Positions 15,451-23,641 of a stretch of DNA of 64,000 nucleotides are shown here, in pieces (position 1 is the first letter of the stretch; every line of letters begins with the position of its first letter). The stretch covers positions 170,504 through 234,503 of the IMG/VR virus record IMGVR_UViG_3300046694_000136. One strand, written 5' to 3'. Both the position numbers and the translations under genes were made by a program. The notes beneath the pieces were generated by a model. That model did not search any database. It saw only the letters and a program-made list of their open reading frames with translations, and was not told the origin of the DNA. This DNA comes from a virus.

Positions 15451-16776
15451 ATGACTACTACCAAACCGCAAATCGTTTTCGCTGATTCCCTGGAAGTTGT
15501 TAAAGAGCGCATCAAGGCCCTTCAGGCTGAGAAAACTCCTCGCAACGAAATCCTGATCCAACTGAACAAACTGATTCACGATGCCGAGCTGTTCTCCCAG
15601 AAACAACGGGCGAACGTGGTTCGTGAACTCAACAAAGACTTCGGTCTGAAAGTCAGCATGAGTGAAATCAAGCGGGCTATCAAAACCGTGAACACTGCGA
15701 CGAAGCCTAACGAAAAGGCTACGCCGGTGGATGGTCTGGGCGGCAACGCTACTCTGGACCTGGCTGCAAAACCTCCTGTGGCGCCGGCAGCTGAAGAAGC
15801 TGCTGATGTAACTGCGGCTGCCGCTAAACCCGCCGCTGGCAAGGACACCGCCAGCAACAAACCTTCCACCACCACTACTTCGGAAAACACCACCATGGCC
15901 CCTGTAAAAGAAACCCTGAAACTCGTATCCGATCGCATCGCCGTTGACGCTCCTCGTTCCCACGAAGAAAAGGTCGGCGACCTGCTCGCCATCCTGGCCG
16001 GTGCCGGTGCTACCACTGAAGAAGCTCGCCAAGAGCTGATCAATGGTTTCATCGCTGCCAACCCGGCAATGAGCATCACCTGGAACCTGATGAAGAACTA
16101 CCCGCAAGGCGAAGCAGGCATCGTCGGCACTCTGGTTGCCTACATGGAAATCGATCCGGAAAACAAAGCCAAGTTCGAAGCCTACCTGGCCCCGATTGCT
16201 GGTGTTGACCAACCTGCTCCTCCTGCCGCTCCGGTTGCTGATCTCGGTACCGTCACCGCTGCCGCTGCTGTGGCCGCCAGTGCACCTGCCGCTCCTGCTC
16301 CTGGCATTCCTGGTGCCCCTGAAGTTTCGGTTGCTGTTGCGGTCGAAGCTCCTGGTCTGAAAGAACGCGTCATGACCACCATCCGCGGCAATCGCGAAAC
16401 CGGCTTCTCCAGCGGCGTCGTGGCAGCAACTACCGCACTGGTCGGTGGCGGTCTGGAAATGGCATTCAAAGGCAACGCTACCATCGGTTCCGGCGTCGGC
16501 ACTGCTGTAGGTGCTACTGGCGCTTACTTCCTGGCCGAGTCCACTGACAAGCTGATGGACAGCGAAACCGGTCGTTACCTGCTGGCTGGTGCTATCGGCG
16601 TCGTTGCTGGTGGTCTGGGTAGCCGTATCGGTCGCGGTGTGCAAGACGGTTACCTGAACCCGTCGTCTGAAGTTGCCGGCGCTCTGGAGACCCTTCCAGG
16701 CGCTCCGGTACCTGCTCCACAACCAGGCGGTCTGGTAGGTAACTCCGAAGCACTGCTGGGCATGTTCAATCTGTAA
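15451..16776 (+). CDS. Ala/Pro-rich protein with glycine-zipper-like C-terminal membrane segments
   Basis: A 441-residue protein. The N-terminal 100 residues are helical and charged. Two low-complexity Ala/Pro/Thr linkers follow (about 110-150 and 250-305), then a helical domain between them (about 155-245). The C-terminal region carries two small-residue hydrophobic segments, SSGVVAATTALVGGGLEMAF and LLAGAIGVVAGGLGSRIGRG, typical of glycine-zipper pore or membrane-insertion segments. Codon use is strikingly G/C-ending, suggesting high expression. ATG 15451 follows GGAG 15441-15444. It is the only gene between its own promoter and a strong terminator. No family recognised; an abundant early membrane-active protein is one reading, an inner-virion protein another. 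Confidence 0.65.
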   Translation: MTTTKPQIVFADSLEVVKERIKALQAEKTPRNEILIQLNKLIHDAELFSQKQRANVVRELNKDFGLKVSMSEIKRAIKTVNTATKPNEKATPVDGLGGNATLDLAAKPPVAPAAEEAADVTAAAAKPAAGKDTASNKPSTTTTSENTTMAPVKETLKLVSDRIAVDAPRSHEEKVGDLLAILAGAGATTEEARQELINGFIAANPAMSITWNLMKNYPQGEAGIVGTLVAYMEIDPENKAKFEAYLAPIAGVDQPAPPAAPVADLGTVTAAAAVAASAPAAPAPGIPGAPEVSVAVAVEAPGLKERVMTTIRGNRETGFSSGVVAATTALVGGGLEMAFKGNATIGSGVGTAVGATGAYFLAESTDKLMDSETGRYLLAGAIGVVAGGLGSRIGRGVQDGYLNPSSEVAGALETLPGAPVPAPQPGGLVGNSEALLGMFNL

Positions 16777-16799
16777 TCTGTAACTGACACGCCCTTTAT

Positions 16800-16828
16800 A
16801 GGGAGCCTTCGGGTTCCCTTATTTTTTG
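16800..16828 (+). terminator. Intrinsic terminator with UUCG loop and T-run
   Basis: AGGGAGCC (16800-16807) pairs with GGTTCCCT (16812-16819, one G-U) around TTCG, followed by TTATTTTTTG. This is a classic Rho-independent terminator closing the single-gene unit. Confidence 0.88.
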
Positions 16829-16845
16829 TATATGAGGATTTCGTG

Positions 16846-17241
16846 ATGTCTGAAGGTTTTTCTGTAGTACAAGTTGAAGTAAAGAACGAAACAGGGACCA
16901 CCCTGCTTTACGTTAAATGCATTGAAGGGTTGAAAGTGGTTGGTCAGCCAGACATCATCGAGTTCACCGATAAGCCGTGGGAAGCAGATCGTCCGGTACT
17001 CACCCACGACCTGTGGGAACGAGTGTACGCCGAGCTCTGTAACGAAGAACAGACTCAGACCTACCGTCGTCTCCGTGGTTACGAAGGCTGTGACAAGCCA
17101 CGCCAGACCATTCAGGTTAACCGGGTGGATGTCACGGTGGATGGCTGGATCGTAACCACTCACATCTCTAAACGTTCTTCGACTCTGGTTGTCCAGTCTT
17201 TGCCAGAAAACAAGAACAAAATCATCTCCCTCAATTTCTAA
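16846..17241 (+). CDS. Unknown protein, 131 aa
   Basis: A beta-rich acidic protein with N-terminal strands (VVQVEVKNETGTTLLYVKC) and a C-terminal pair (VDVTVDGWIVTTHI). AGGA 16835-16838 favours ATG 16846 over the adjacent GTG 16843. No family recognised. It follows a terminator with no copy of the early motif in front, so it may depend on read-through or on a promoter I cannot see. Confidence 0.6.
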   Translation: MSEGFSVVQVEVKNETGTTLLYVKCIEGLKVVGQPDIIEFTDKPWEADRPVLTHDLWERVYAELCNEEQTQTYRRLRGYEGCDKPRQTIQVNRVDVTVDGWIVTTHISKRSSTLVVQSLPENKNKIISLNF

Positions 17242-17251
17242 GGAATTCTCC

Positions 17252-17776
17252 ATGACAACTGATTCTGTTCCTAAAGATATCTGGCAGGCTACCTTTAAAG
17301 AACTGCTGGAAAAGTTCAATGAGCGTTTCGTTGTGCCAGCTCATACAGAACAACCCCAAGGCGTGTACCAGTGGCCGCTGGGTAGCCACACCCTTGAAGT
17401 AGTGTTCCACGACAACCAGCAACCCTACGTCGTGCCCTTCACTATTTTCAAGAGCAAGACAGAAGTGCTGGGTCAAGGGTGTTTCGATACCCAGTTGAAG
17501 GTGGTGTGCAGTATCGTCTACCCGGACGTCAAGTACCTCACTGAGCTGTGCACTTCGTTGGGGATGATGGTCCAGCAAACCTCGGACGACAGAACCCATG
17601 GCTTCGAGCTGTATCCTCCCCTGATCGCTAAAGACGATATCAATGACAGCTGGGTCGAGAAATATCGACAAGACCATCCTGGGACGAGCTACGCATCGGC
17701 GGTAAGCGCGGCGGTAAAGGAAATCAAACAAACCGCAACCGTTCTGCAACGGATACTCGATAAACACGTTTATTAA
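17252..17776 (+). CDS. Unknown protein, 174 aa
   Basis: ATG 17252 follows AAGGA 17240-17244; a longer frame upstream would overlap the preceding gene. The N-terminal half has an amphipathic helix (FKELLEKFNERFVVP) and beta strands around VYQWPLGSHTLEVVF, and the C-terminus is a helix with repeated small residues (SYASAVSAAVKEIKQ). No family recognised. It forms a two-gene unit with its upstream neighbour, closed by a hairpin. Confidence 0.6.
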   Translation: MTTDSVPKDIWQATFKELLEKFNERFVVPAHTEQPQGVYQWPLGSHTLEVVFHDNQQPYVVPFTIFKSKTEVLGQGCFDTQLKVVCSIVYPDVKYLTELCTSLGMMVQQTSDDRTHGFELYPPLIAKDDINDSWVEKYRQDHPGTSYASAVSAAVKEIKQTATVLQRILDKHVY

Positions 17777-17792
17777 TCCTTGAATGCGGTTG

Positions 17793-17820
17793 GCCTACCT
17801 AGGGTAATACCTGGGTGGGC
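17793..17820 (+). terminator. Hairpin terminator
   Basis: GCCTACCTAGG pairs with CCTGGGTGGGC through two G-U wobbles around GTAATA, followed by TGTTTCTTAAGTTTTC. The wobbles make it stable only as RNA from the plus strand, fitting a one-way terminator. Confidence 0.72.
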
Positions 17821-17850
17821 TGTTTCTTAAGTTTTCATTTATTTTTGGAC

Positions 17851-17870
17851 CTACATTATTACTGTGTAAT
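17851..17870 (+). promoter_or_regulatory. Early-type phage promoter motif
   Basis: CTACATTATTACTGTGTAAT, one base longer than the usual 19-base motif, placed after a terminator and 36 bases before the next start codon. Confidence 0.72.
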
Positions 17871-17905
17871 GTACGTTATTTAATCTTGTTACCAAGGAGT
17901 TATTT

Positions 17906-19033
17906 ATGACAGCTGTAACCATTCGTGGACTTAGCAACACCCTGAAGTATCTCGTTGAGCACAACCGTTTGGATAAGGCTCATCCCATTAAAGCGTGCTC
18001 CGGGAAGAACTCTGGAAGGTACCTCGAGTTTTTCATCGCTCCAGAGAAGGTCAAGAACTCGAAAGACTGCTTCGGGATTACGATCAATGTGGTTCTCCAT
18101 CAAGATCGAGATGCTGCATTGGGGGCGTCACTTACTCAGGAAACGTCGGGTGACGATTTTGTCATGACCACCTATTCGGGTGTTTACCGTAATGACGTAA
18201 TTCGTGCACTCTGCACTTTCGTTGTTGCCAACAACATGAACATCGACGGGGGTGACGTCTCGGTAGACCGTTCCAGCATGAACGAGAAGATCTGGGAGTC
18301 TGCGAGCAAGCGGCCTCTTCCCGGAACCAACATCAACGACGTTATTGATCTGCTGGGTGCTACACTAGACCGAGTCCCGGTAAAGGTTCTGGACAAGGCG
18401 ATGGTTACCCCGCTGAACCTCAAAGATGTTCTGGATGAACTTCGTTGGACGGCTAACCGTTGGGATGTATTTGAGCATGGCCTTGTTCGTCTTGCTCAAG
18501 GTAAGACCAGCGAGGAGCTGAACAAGATTCTTGATGCACGCGCCAGTGTTCTCTACTGGCTGTTCGACCGCGACGACGACGAAAACGGTCCTTCCAACGA
18601 AGAGATCATTGAACTCTGCAAGAGCAGTAACAACCCTAAGTTCACCGACACTATCACCTTCCGTCGTCCACCGGGGTACAAAGGCGGTGAGCCATTGAAG
18701 TTGATGAGCTACGCCTTGGATGCGATTCGGGTATACGAGCGTAACCACGGACCGTTTATCCCTCAACCAGAATACCTGATCGTTCTGGAGCAGGAAGACG
18801 GCGGTACTCGTCGGTTCGTTAATCCCGACTGGATCGAGTGGTGGGGTGAGTACTCCGAGCGTGTCGTTCATCCACTGGATGAGGTACAACGCCGTCTACG
18901 AGAATCCTTCAAGGACCGGGATAATCTGACTGCGTTGGATGTTCATGTGACACATAAAGCTGAAGTGCACGAAATCCTCAAAGACGATATCGCGCGTCAC
19001 GAAGTTATCGTGTCCTATCAAGCCTTCCTGTAA
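17906..19033 (+). CDS. Unknown early protein with a W-x-x-W module, 375 aa
   Basis: First gene behind an early-type promoter. The N-terminal 120 residues are mixed, the middle is helical, and an acidic patch (DRDDDENG) lies near residue 225. Near residues 306-335 is NPDWIEWWGEYSER followed by a helix, a module that recurs in several other small proteins of this block. The C-terminus is helical and charged. No enzymatic motif or family was recognised. The segment just before the module (PEYLIVLEQEDGG) resembles PEVLISVKGLN in the gene at 50941, suggesting a wider relationship between the two. Confidence 0.62.
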   Translation: MTAVTIRGLSNTLKYLVEHNRLDKAHPIKACSGKNSGRYLEFFIAPEKVKNSKDCFGITINVVLHQDRDAALGASLTQETSGDDFVMTTYSGVYRNDVIRALCTFVVANNMNIDGGDVSVDRSSMNEKIWESASKRPLPGTNINDVIDLLGATLDRVPVKVLDKAMVTPLNLKDVLDELRWTANRWDVFEHGLVRLAQGKTSEELNKILDARASVLYWLFDRDDDENGPSNEEIIELCKSSNNPKFTDTITFRRPPGYKGGEPLKLMSYALDAIRVYERNHGPFIPQPEYLIVLEQEDGGTRRFVNPDWIEWWGEYSERVVHPLDEVQRRLRESFKDRDNLTALDVHVTHKAEVHEILKDDIARHEVIVSYQAFL

Positions 19034-19043
19034 CGAGGTGAGT

Positions 19044-19469
19044 ATGGCTGGCGACGTTCCTTATTTGAAACCGGGTGACATTGAAAACGCATCGGAGTTT
19101 ATAAAGCTTTGGCTTGATCTGTATTCGTTTTGTACCGAGACCGGTGGGTTTGCACAAATTGCCTTTGCTGAAACAGACGAGGTGATTAAGTCACTCCAAG
19201 GTCGGGTAGTCACTGTCCGTAATGGATACTGGAAACCTGTAGACGGTAGCCCGGAGTCGTACCTCTTGTCCTTCATTGAAAGTAAGGGGGAAGAGAAAGT
19301 AACCTTGTTCAACATCATGACCCTCAAGAGCGGTAAGGGCGAGGTGTTGGTTATGACGAACGAGCGCAAGCCAGTGACTGAGGAGGATCAAGAAGTAGTA
19401 ACCGGCTTGGTCCACATCCTCAGGCAGTATCTCAAAATGGCTGCTCAACCTAAACATACTGTTCACTAA
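19044..19469 (+). CDS. Unknown protein, 141 aa
   Basis: ATG 19044 follows GAGGTG 19034-19039; the in-frame GTG 19038 lies inside that ribosome site. Mixed alpha/beta, acidic, with strands VVTVRNGYWKPVDG and EKVTLFNIMTL and a C-terminal helix ending KMAAQPKHTVH. No family recognised. Ten bases separate it from the preceding gene, so the two are co-transcribed. Confidence 0.6.
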   Translation: MAGDVPYLKPGDIENASEFIKLWLDLYSFCTETGGFAQIAFAETDEVIKSLQGRVVTVRNGYWKPVDGSPESYLLSFIESKGEEKVTLFNIMTLKSGKGEVLVMTNERKPVTEEDQEVVTGLVHILRQYLKMAAQPKHTVH

Positions 19470-19483
19470 CAGGAGTATTACGC

Positions 19484-20341
19484 ATGATGGATTTAACAAT
19501 CAAAGAAGGTACTAAGCTCGATATCGTTATCGAAGTGAAGACCCTCTGCCGTAAAGCCAAGACCACTACCTGGGCTCAGCTTGTTGAAAGCGGGTTCAAG
19601 ATCGGCGAGAACGACTGGGGTCCCGCTGACACCGCTATTTCCTCGTCTGCGGTAGGTTCTGCTCGAATGGGGTTATTGGCCAGCTTCATGAACGACAGCA
19701 ATAAGGTCATGACCCCTGCGTTCGCCAAAGCAGTTCTTCCTGAAATGACCGGGTTGGCTAACGGTTTGGGCCAGATCAGTTTTGTGGGTCATAAGGAGGG
19801 TGCTGACAAACCTGAGCCTATCCTCACCATCCTGTTCGAGTTCTCGCAGAAGCCGGGTGATCGTATCAAGGTGTCCAAGAATATCCAGGACTACTTTAAC
19901 CGCGAGGAAGAGATCAAGAAAGATACCTCCCTCCTGCTGGTACGTGATCTGTTCTACGCCCTCGAGTCGTACAAGGGCAAGAACAACGGGATCATCCCCC
20001 GAATGCTCTTTGACGAAACCGAAGAAGTTCCTGCTTACATGCGTGGTCGTCGGTTCTCGCCGGATCTTACTCGGATCCAGTTCGAATCGAAAATCAAACC
20101 TTCGGTGGTCATCAACATTCGGGAACACACTACCGAGCCAGCTGGCATCTGTCCACCTATCCTGTTCCAGCTTATCGCAGAAGAAGCGGACGACGGTGTT
20201 CTGTGGCTCCGTTACGAAGGGTCTGATGAACCAACCGCTGAACAGAACCTTATCGTCAAGGAAGTGATGTTCGCTTACAGAGATCTCATCTACGGCGGTG
20301 AAGAAGGTAGTCCAACCACTCACGACACCGTTCAGCATTAA
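19484..20341 (+). CDS. Unknown protein, 285 aa
   Basis: The gene starts with tandem ATGs (19484 and 19487) behind AGGAG 19471-19475, so either may be used. It is an acidic mixed alpha/beta protein with a Phe/Lys-rich middle and a beta-rich C-terminal third (KIKPSVVINIREH, VLWLRYEGSDEP). The strand WLRYEG and the surrounding acidic residues suggest a small-molecule or peptide-binding fold, but no family is recognised. Third gene of the unit starting at 17851, closed by a hairpin. Confidence 0.6.
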   Translation: MMDLTIKEGTKLDIVIEVKTLCRKAKTTTWAQLVESGFKIGENDWGPADTAISSSAVGSARMGLLASFMNDSNKVMTPAFAKAVLPEMTGLANGLGQISFVGHKEGADKPEPILTILFEFSQKPGDRIKVSKNIQDYFNREEEIKKDTSLLLVRDLFYALESYKGKNNGIIPRMLFDETEEVPAYMRGRRFSPDLTRIQFESKIKPSVVINIREHTTEPAGICPPILFQLIAEEADDGVLWLRYEGSDEPTAEQNLIVKEVMFAYRDLIYGGEEGSPTTHDTVQH

Positions 20342-20351
20342 GTTCCAACTC

Positions 20352-20376
20352 AGGGGGTCATTGTACTTGGCCCCCT
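20352..20376 (+). terminator. Hairpin terminator
   Basis: AGGGGGTC and GGCCCCCT pair (one G-U) around a nine-base loop, followed by AATCTTTAACCC. It closes the preceding unit. Confidence 0.65.
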
Positions 20377-20409
20377 AATCTTTAACCCTTTGAGCAGAGT
20401 ACTACCGCA

Positions 20410-20829
20410 ATGAAGCGGATGATTGTTTACCTTAAGCGTCTCCTTTCCCTGTACATTGATCCACCAGTGTTTGTTCCTTCCTCGGTCAGTGGGTTTGAGC
20501 CTATCCCCCACGTCCACTACGTTCCAGCGCTTGATGAGCCATCATTGTTCGGTAACGGTCCTGATGGCATCAGTGGGGCTTGGTTGTCGTGGTATCTCAA
20601 GAACAACACTAGTAAAGGCTACATAGCTGCATTAACGGCCGCTCACAAGATCCGGATAGATTTGGATAACGAACCTGCCCGGATTTACAGTAACAGCTAC
20701 CTCCCAACTCTTCTGATTGGTCCCGGAAAACAGATTTCCTTTGAATGGGTTATCTGGTATCGCTACGAGTTTGATATGGCGTTTGAGGAGGCTCACCAAA
20801 CCGCTGTAAACATTACAGGTAGAGAATAA
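20410..20829 (+). CDS. Small protein built on two W-x-x-W modules, 139 aa
   Basis: After a hydrophobic, Pro-rich N-terminal half, residues about 56-81 read GAWLSWYLKNN followed by an Ala-rich helix, and residues about 111-135 read EWVIWYRYEFDMAFEEA. Both fit the W-x-x-W/Y plus alanine-helix module found in several proteins of this block. No family recognised. It is the last plus-strand gene before a convergent minus-strand gene. Confidence 0.62.
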   Translation: MKRMIVYLKRLLSLYIDPPVFVPSSVSGFEPIPHVHYVPALDEPSLFGNGPDGISGAWLSWYLKNNTSKGYIAALTAAHKIRIDLDNEPARIYSNSYLPTLLIGPGKQISFEWVIWYRYEFDMAFEEAHQTAVNITGRE

Positions 20830-20844
20830 GTAGCACAATAGACC

Positions 20845-20875
20845 CTACCTACTGCACCTAAGGTGCAGTAGGTAG
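20845..20875. terminator. Bidirectional hairpin terminator between convergent genes
   Basis: A perfect 15-bp stem (CTACCTACTGCACCT and its complement) with a single-base centre separates the plus-strand gene ending at 20829 from the minus-strand gene ending at 20889. The left flank is AATAGACCCT, as at 3051. Confidence 0.8.
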
Positions 20876-20888
20876 TTAAGTCTTTGCT

Positions 20889-21983
20889 TTAGCCAGTGAT
20901 CACGCTGAAGTAGCGGTTGATCATGTTGCTGATCCGGCGGATGTTCTCGCAGGTAACACGCAGTTGTTTGATAGCCGAGGTAGTCAGACTCAGAATCAGA
21001 CGGCAAGCTTTCAAGTTACGGTCGAAGGTGGAACGAGCTGCGTCACGCAGATCTTTACGCTTAACCATCTCTTCCAGCTTCTTGATCTGGTTAATAACGT
21101 CAGCCTTGATACCACGGCTGATAGAAGTGGATTCACTGTCCAGATCCTTAATAGCCTTCTCCAGCTCACCTTGAGCGCGAGCAGCGTCGTTCAGAGTACG
21201 CAGGCCTTGAGGGATACGAACCCAGGCTTCGATCTCTTTACTGGCGTTGTGCTTCATCGCAGCGCTGTAGGTACTGTACATGTCGGCAAACGAAGTACCC
21301 ACGAACTCATTGCTGTGGTCCATGGTGACGATGACCTGATAGGTCTTGTACTCGTCCAGTGCACGTTGGCATTGATCGTCGAGAGCGCGCTGCATGCGGC
21401 TGTTGATCTTGACGAACCGTTCGACCACTTCCTTCACGACACGCTGTTGCTCTGGTGCTGGAAGAGCTTTGACTTCTTTCAGCTTGTGCTTGAGCTCCTG
21501 AGCCTCGCTCTTCTCACTTGGAGAGGTTTGAGGACCGTTCATGAAGACGTCGAGGTCAGCCTGAGTGCGAAGCATCTGTTTGGAGATGTCATCGGCGTTG
21601 CTCATCCGGTGACCTGTAAGGACCGCGATGTTCGCTTGGTTCTGTTTCAGGATTGCATCGGTTTGTTCGGTGATACTCGGGCCTTTGTTGCTGTCGCCCA
21701 GACCGAAGAAGTTCAGGATAGCGTTGAACATCTTCATGATGTAACCCCAGACTTTGGCGATGCCGTCAGCCACGTCCGAGAAGAACCCTTCAGTACCAGC
21801 TACACGCTGTTTGTAAGAAAGGTCGCCGCTAGCGTCCAGAACACCCCACATGTAAGTTTGAGCGCGGGTAAGGCCTTCGGTCCCTGCAACCGTATCCAGC
21901 GTATCGGTCAGAGCATCGAATACCTGATCGATATGTTCTGGCTCGTGTAATTCGGTAATCTCACTGTCAATAGTGATGTCCAT
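20889..21983 (-). CDS. Putative inner-head (internal virion) protein with protease sites
   Basis: A 364-residue mostly helical protein on the opposite strand to the surrounding early genes. Two copies of V-A-G-T-E-G occur near the N-terminus (cleavage would follow E36 and E65). The prohead protease of phiKZ-type phages is known to cut after S/A/G-x-E, and proteins injected with the DNA are processed this way. After the second site comes an amphipathic hydrophobic helix (VWGYIMKMFNAILNFFGLG), also common in those inner-head proteins. The remainder is long charged helices without cysteine-rich or enzyme motifs. GGAG precedes the start. The role is inferred from motif and architecture; the protease itself is not in this window. 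Confidence 0.6.
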   Translation of the reverse strand: MDITIDSEITELHEPEHIDQVFDALTDTLDTVAGTEGLTRAQTYMWGVLDASGDLSYKQRVAGTEGFFSDVADGIAKVWGYIMKMFNAILNFFGLGDSNKGPSITEQTDAILKQNQANIAVLTGHRMSNADDISKQMLRTQADLDVFMNGPQTSPSEKSEAQELKHKLKEVKALPAPEQQRVVKEVVERFVKINSRMQRALDDQCQRALDEYKTYQVIVTMDHSNEFVGTSFADMYSTYSAAMKHNASKEIEAWVRIPQGLRTLNDAARAQGELEKAIKDLDSESTSISRGIKADVINQIKKLEEMVKRKDLRDAARSTFDRNLKACRLILSLTTSAIKQLRVTCENIRRISNMINRYFSVITG

Positions 21984-22069
21984 GTAATGCTCCGCGGTCT
22001 TTAAATGTGGTTGATGTTAACATAAAATTATACCCCATTGATAATCTATAAAGTGTGAGGAATACAGTT
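21984..22069. promoter_or_regulatory. Divergent promoter region
   Basis: This AT-rich gap separates a minus-strand and a plus-strand start. On the minus strand GGGTATAATTTTATG (22022-22036) contains a perfect TATAAT, but no clear -35 box accompanies it. On the plus strand CTATAAAGTGTGAGG (22046-22060) is a shortened match to the early motif and also supplies the ribosome site. Promoter assignment is tentative for both. Confidence 0.4.
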
Positions 22070-22669
22070 ATGATACCTTTTAAATTTGATCCAAATGCAG
22101 AGTCAATTGAACAAGAGCGTCAAGTGATCGATTGGTTCCGAGACTGGCCGCCTAAGAACCCTAAGAAACTCTTAGAACGTATTCTTCAGATCTACCATCT
22201 GGTACCCCCTTTCATTCAGAGATCGTTCTGCAACACGCTCCTGAGTCCTAAAGTAACGAACAAGATGGAGGTATTGTCTCAGTTTATTAATGAGATTTAC
22301 AAAATGCCTGATTTGATTGCTCAGCTCAAGGCCGAAGGTAACCACGGGATGGTTATCTACAAGGGCGAGTCTTACGGGATCAACCTGCGGACAATCAATC
22401 CTAAGTGGTTGAGTTCGGATGACATCCATCAATGGACCCCTGAGCAAGAGGACGAGATCTGTAACGAAGCAATCGATGCTTGGATGATCGCTAACCGAGT
22501 TCGTCACTTCACTGAAAAGGTCGTGTTCTTTTCCGAATTCGGTTTCTCTGGAGTCTCTCGCTTGATGGACGTTAAAATGGACGATGAGTCTTGGGAAGAA
22601 GCAAAGCGTCTCAAGATGAACGATGAACTCAGCCGTTTACTCAATATGGAGTCCCCAGATGATAACTGA
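22070..22669 (+). CDS. Unknown protein, 199 aa
   Basis: A helical, charged protein with Pro-rich spots (DWPPKNPKKLL) and many aromatic residues. ATG 22070 follows GTGAGG at 22055-22060. No motif or family recognised. Its last 11 bases overlap the start of the next gene, so the two are translationally linked. Confidence 0.62.
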   Translation: MIPFKFDPNAESIEQERQVIDWFRDWPPKNPKKLLERILQIYHLVPPFIQRSFCNTLLSPKVTNKMEVLSQFINEIYKMPDLIAQLKAEGNHGMVIYKGESYGINLRTINPKWLSSDDIHQWTPEQEDEICNEAIDAWMIANRVRHFTEKVVFFSEFGFSGVSRLMDVKMDDESWEEAKRLKMNDELSRLLNMESPDDN

Positions 22670-23363
22670 TAAACCTACTCCTGAAGAACTCGACACTTTC
22701 CTTAAAGGTTTGTCCGAAGAAGACTTGATCGAACTCATTGTATCTCGAGCTCATCATGATAACCGTGTTCCAGTAGAGTTTGTGTCTAAGTCCAATGGTA
22801 CTCGTTGTGGGATTGATAACGACGGCCATAGGTTGGCTATTAAGGAACAGGGTGATCGCGCTAAGAAGTTCTTTGACACTCTTGGTCTGAAACTCCTGGA
22901 TCCTACCCGGGAAGGCGGTGACAACCGGGTCATGAACCTTCTTAAAGTTAATGCTGTAGCGGCTGGAATGGATGATAACCCTCTCAGATTCCGTAGACAG
23001 TATTTTGCCGAGCGTCTTTCTCGTCCGATAGTTGCCGGACTGGACAAAGGACCTTTGGGTATTCCAGAGCCCCTTACCCGGGGAGATTTACAGCTCGCGG
23101 TCGAACACAGTCGGATGTTGCGCGGAGTGCAGCCCCCACGACGAGTTACCGCAACAGAACGGTTCGAGAAGTTTGTTAAAGGTCTCCCTGTTCATGAGTT
23201 GTTTGAGGTAGGTGATCTGATCGTTAACAATACTGCACATCGCGGTATAGGAAGTTATCGATCTCTGGCACTGGAACAAGAGGAGCGTATCTTCCACACC
23301 GATCTTCCGTTCATCTATAACGAGATCAAATCTCGGGTCAAGTGCATGCCGGAGGTAAAATGA
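22659..23363 (+). CDS. Unknown protein with an internal duplication, 234 aa
   Basis: Residues about 9-35 (LDTFLKGLSEEDLIELIVSR) and 167-195 (FEKFVKGLPVHELFEVGDLI) share the pattern F-h-K-G-L-x-x-x-(D/E)-L-x-E, followed in both by His-rich stretches, so the protein seems to be two diverged copies of one small helical unit. No family recognised. The start has GGAG at 22650-22653 and lies within the end of the previous gene; the stop overlaps the next start by ATGA. Confidence 0.58.
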   Translation: MITDKPTPEELDTFLKGLSEEDLIELIVSRAHHDNRVPVEFVSKSNGTRCGIDNDGHRLAIKEQGDRAKKFFDTLGLKLLDPTREGGDNRVMNLLKVNAVAAGMDDNPLRFRRQYFAERLSRPIVAGLDKGPLGIPEPLTRGDLQLAVEHSRMLRGVQPPRRVTATERFEKFVKGLPVHELFEVGDLIVNNTAHRGIGSYRSLALEQEERIFHTDLPFIYNEIKSRVKCMPEVK

Positions 23364-23641
23364 TTCATACAAACATCAGTTTCTCTTTGGGTGACGGGTC
23401 GATGGGCTGGAGTGGGACTCCCTTTGATCCTGATCCACCTCGTTTCCCATTCGCTTGGCCAGATGAGGATAAGTCGCGTGCTATCATCGAGCGCGAGTTC
23501 CCGCCTAAACCGGGCCAAGTAGTTGTGTGTTCACGGGAAGGCGACTATCTTCGTTTCTCCATGCGGGAACTAAAAGGGGTCTACTACTACTATACCCCGC
23601 TGAAAACGGTGTATAACCCACGCAAGAAGTTGCTGTGGTGA
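23360..23641 (+). CDS. Unknown Pro/aromatic-rich protein, 93 aa
   Basis: GGAGG at 23351-23355 fixes ATG 23360, which overlaps the previous stop by ATGA. The protein is rich in Pro, Phe, Tyr and Trp (e.g. PFDPDPPRFPFAWPDED) and ends with a basic tail. No family recognised. Compact and probably folded around aromatic residues; may be a small binding protein. Confidence 0.6.
   Translation: MIHTNISFSLGDGSMGWSGTPFDPDPPRFPFAWPDEDKSRAIIEREFPPKPGQVVVCSREGDYLRFSMRELKGVYYYYTPLKTVYNPRKKLLW

Noticed and set aside
15379-16722. A 447-codon open frame on the minus strand
   Set aside because: It is the mirror of the Ala/Pro-rich plus-strand gene; its composition (Gly, Ser, Arg, Phe, Thr runs) is what reverse-reading G/C-ending Ala codons gives, and it has no ribosome site.
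20964-21950. A 328-codon plus-strand open frame opposite the inner-head-type gene
   Set aside because: It starts and ends within the minus-strand gene, lacks a ribosome site, and the minus-strand protein has coherent helices, motif sites and a good GGAG.
22022-22036. Host sigma70 promoter (TATAAT) for the minus-strand gene
   Set aside because: A perfect -10 hexamer exists, but no -35 box at 16-18 bases, and late genes of this phage type use a phage polymerase; kept only as part of the divergent region.
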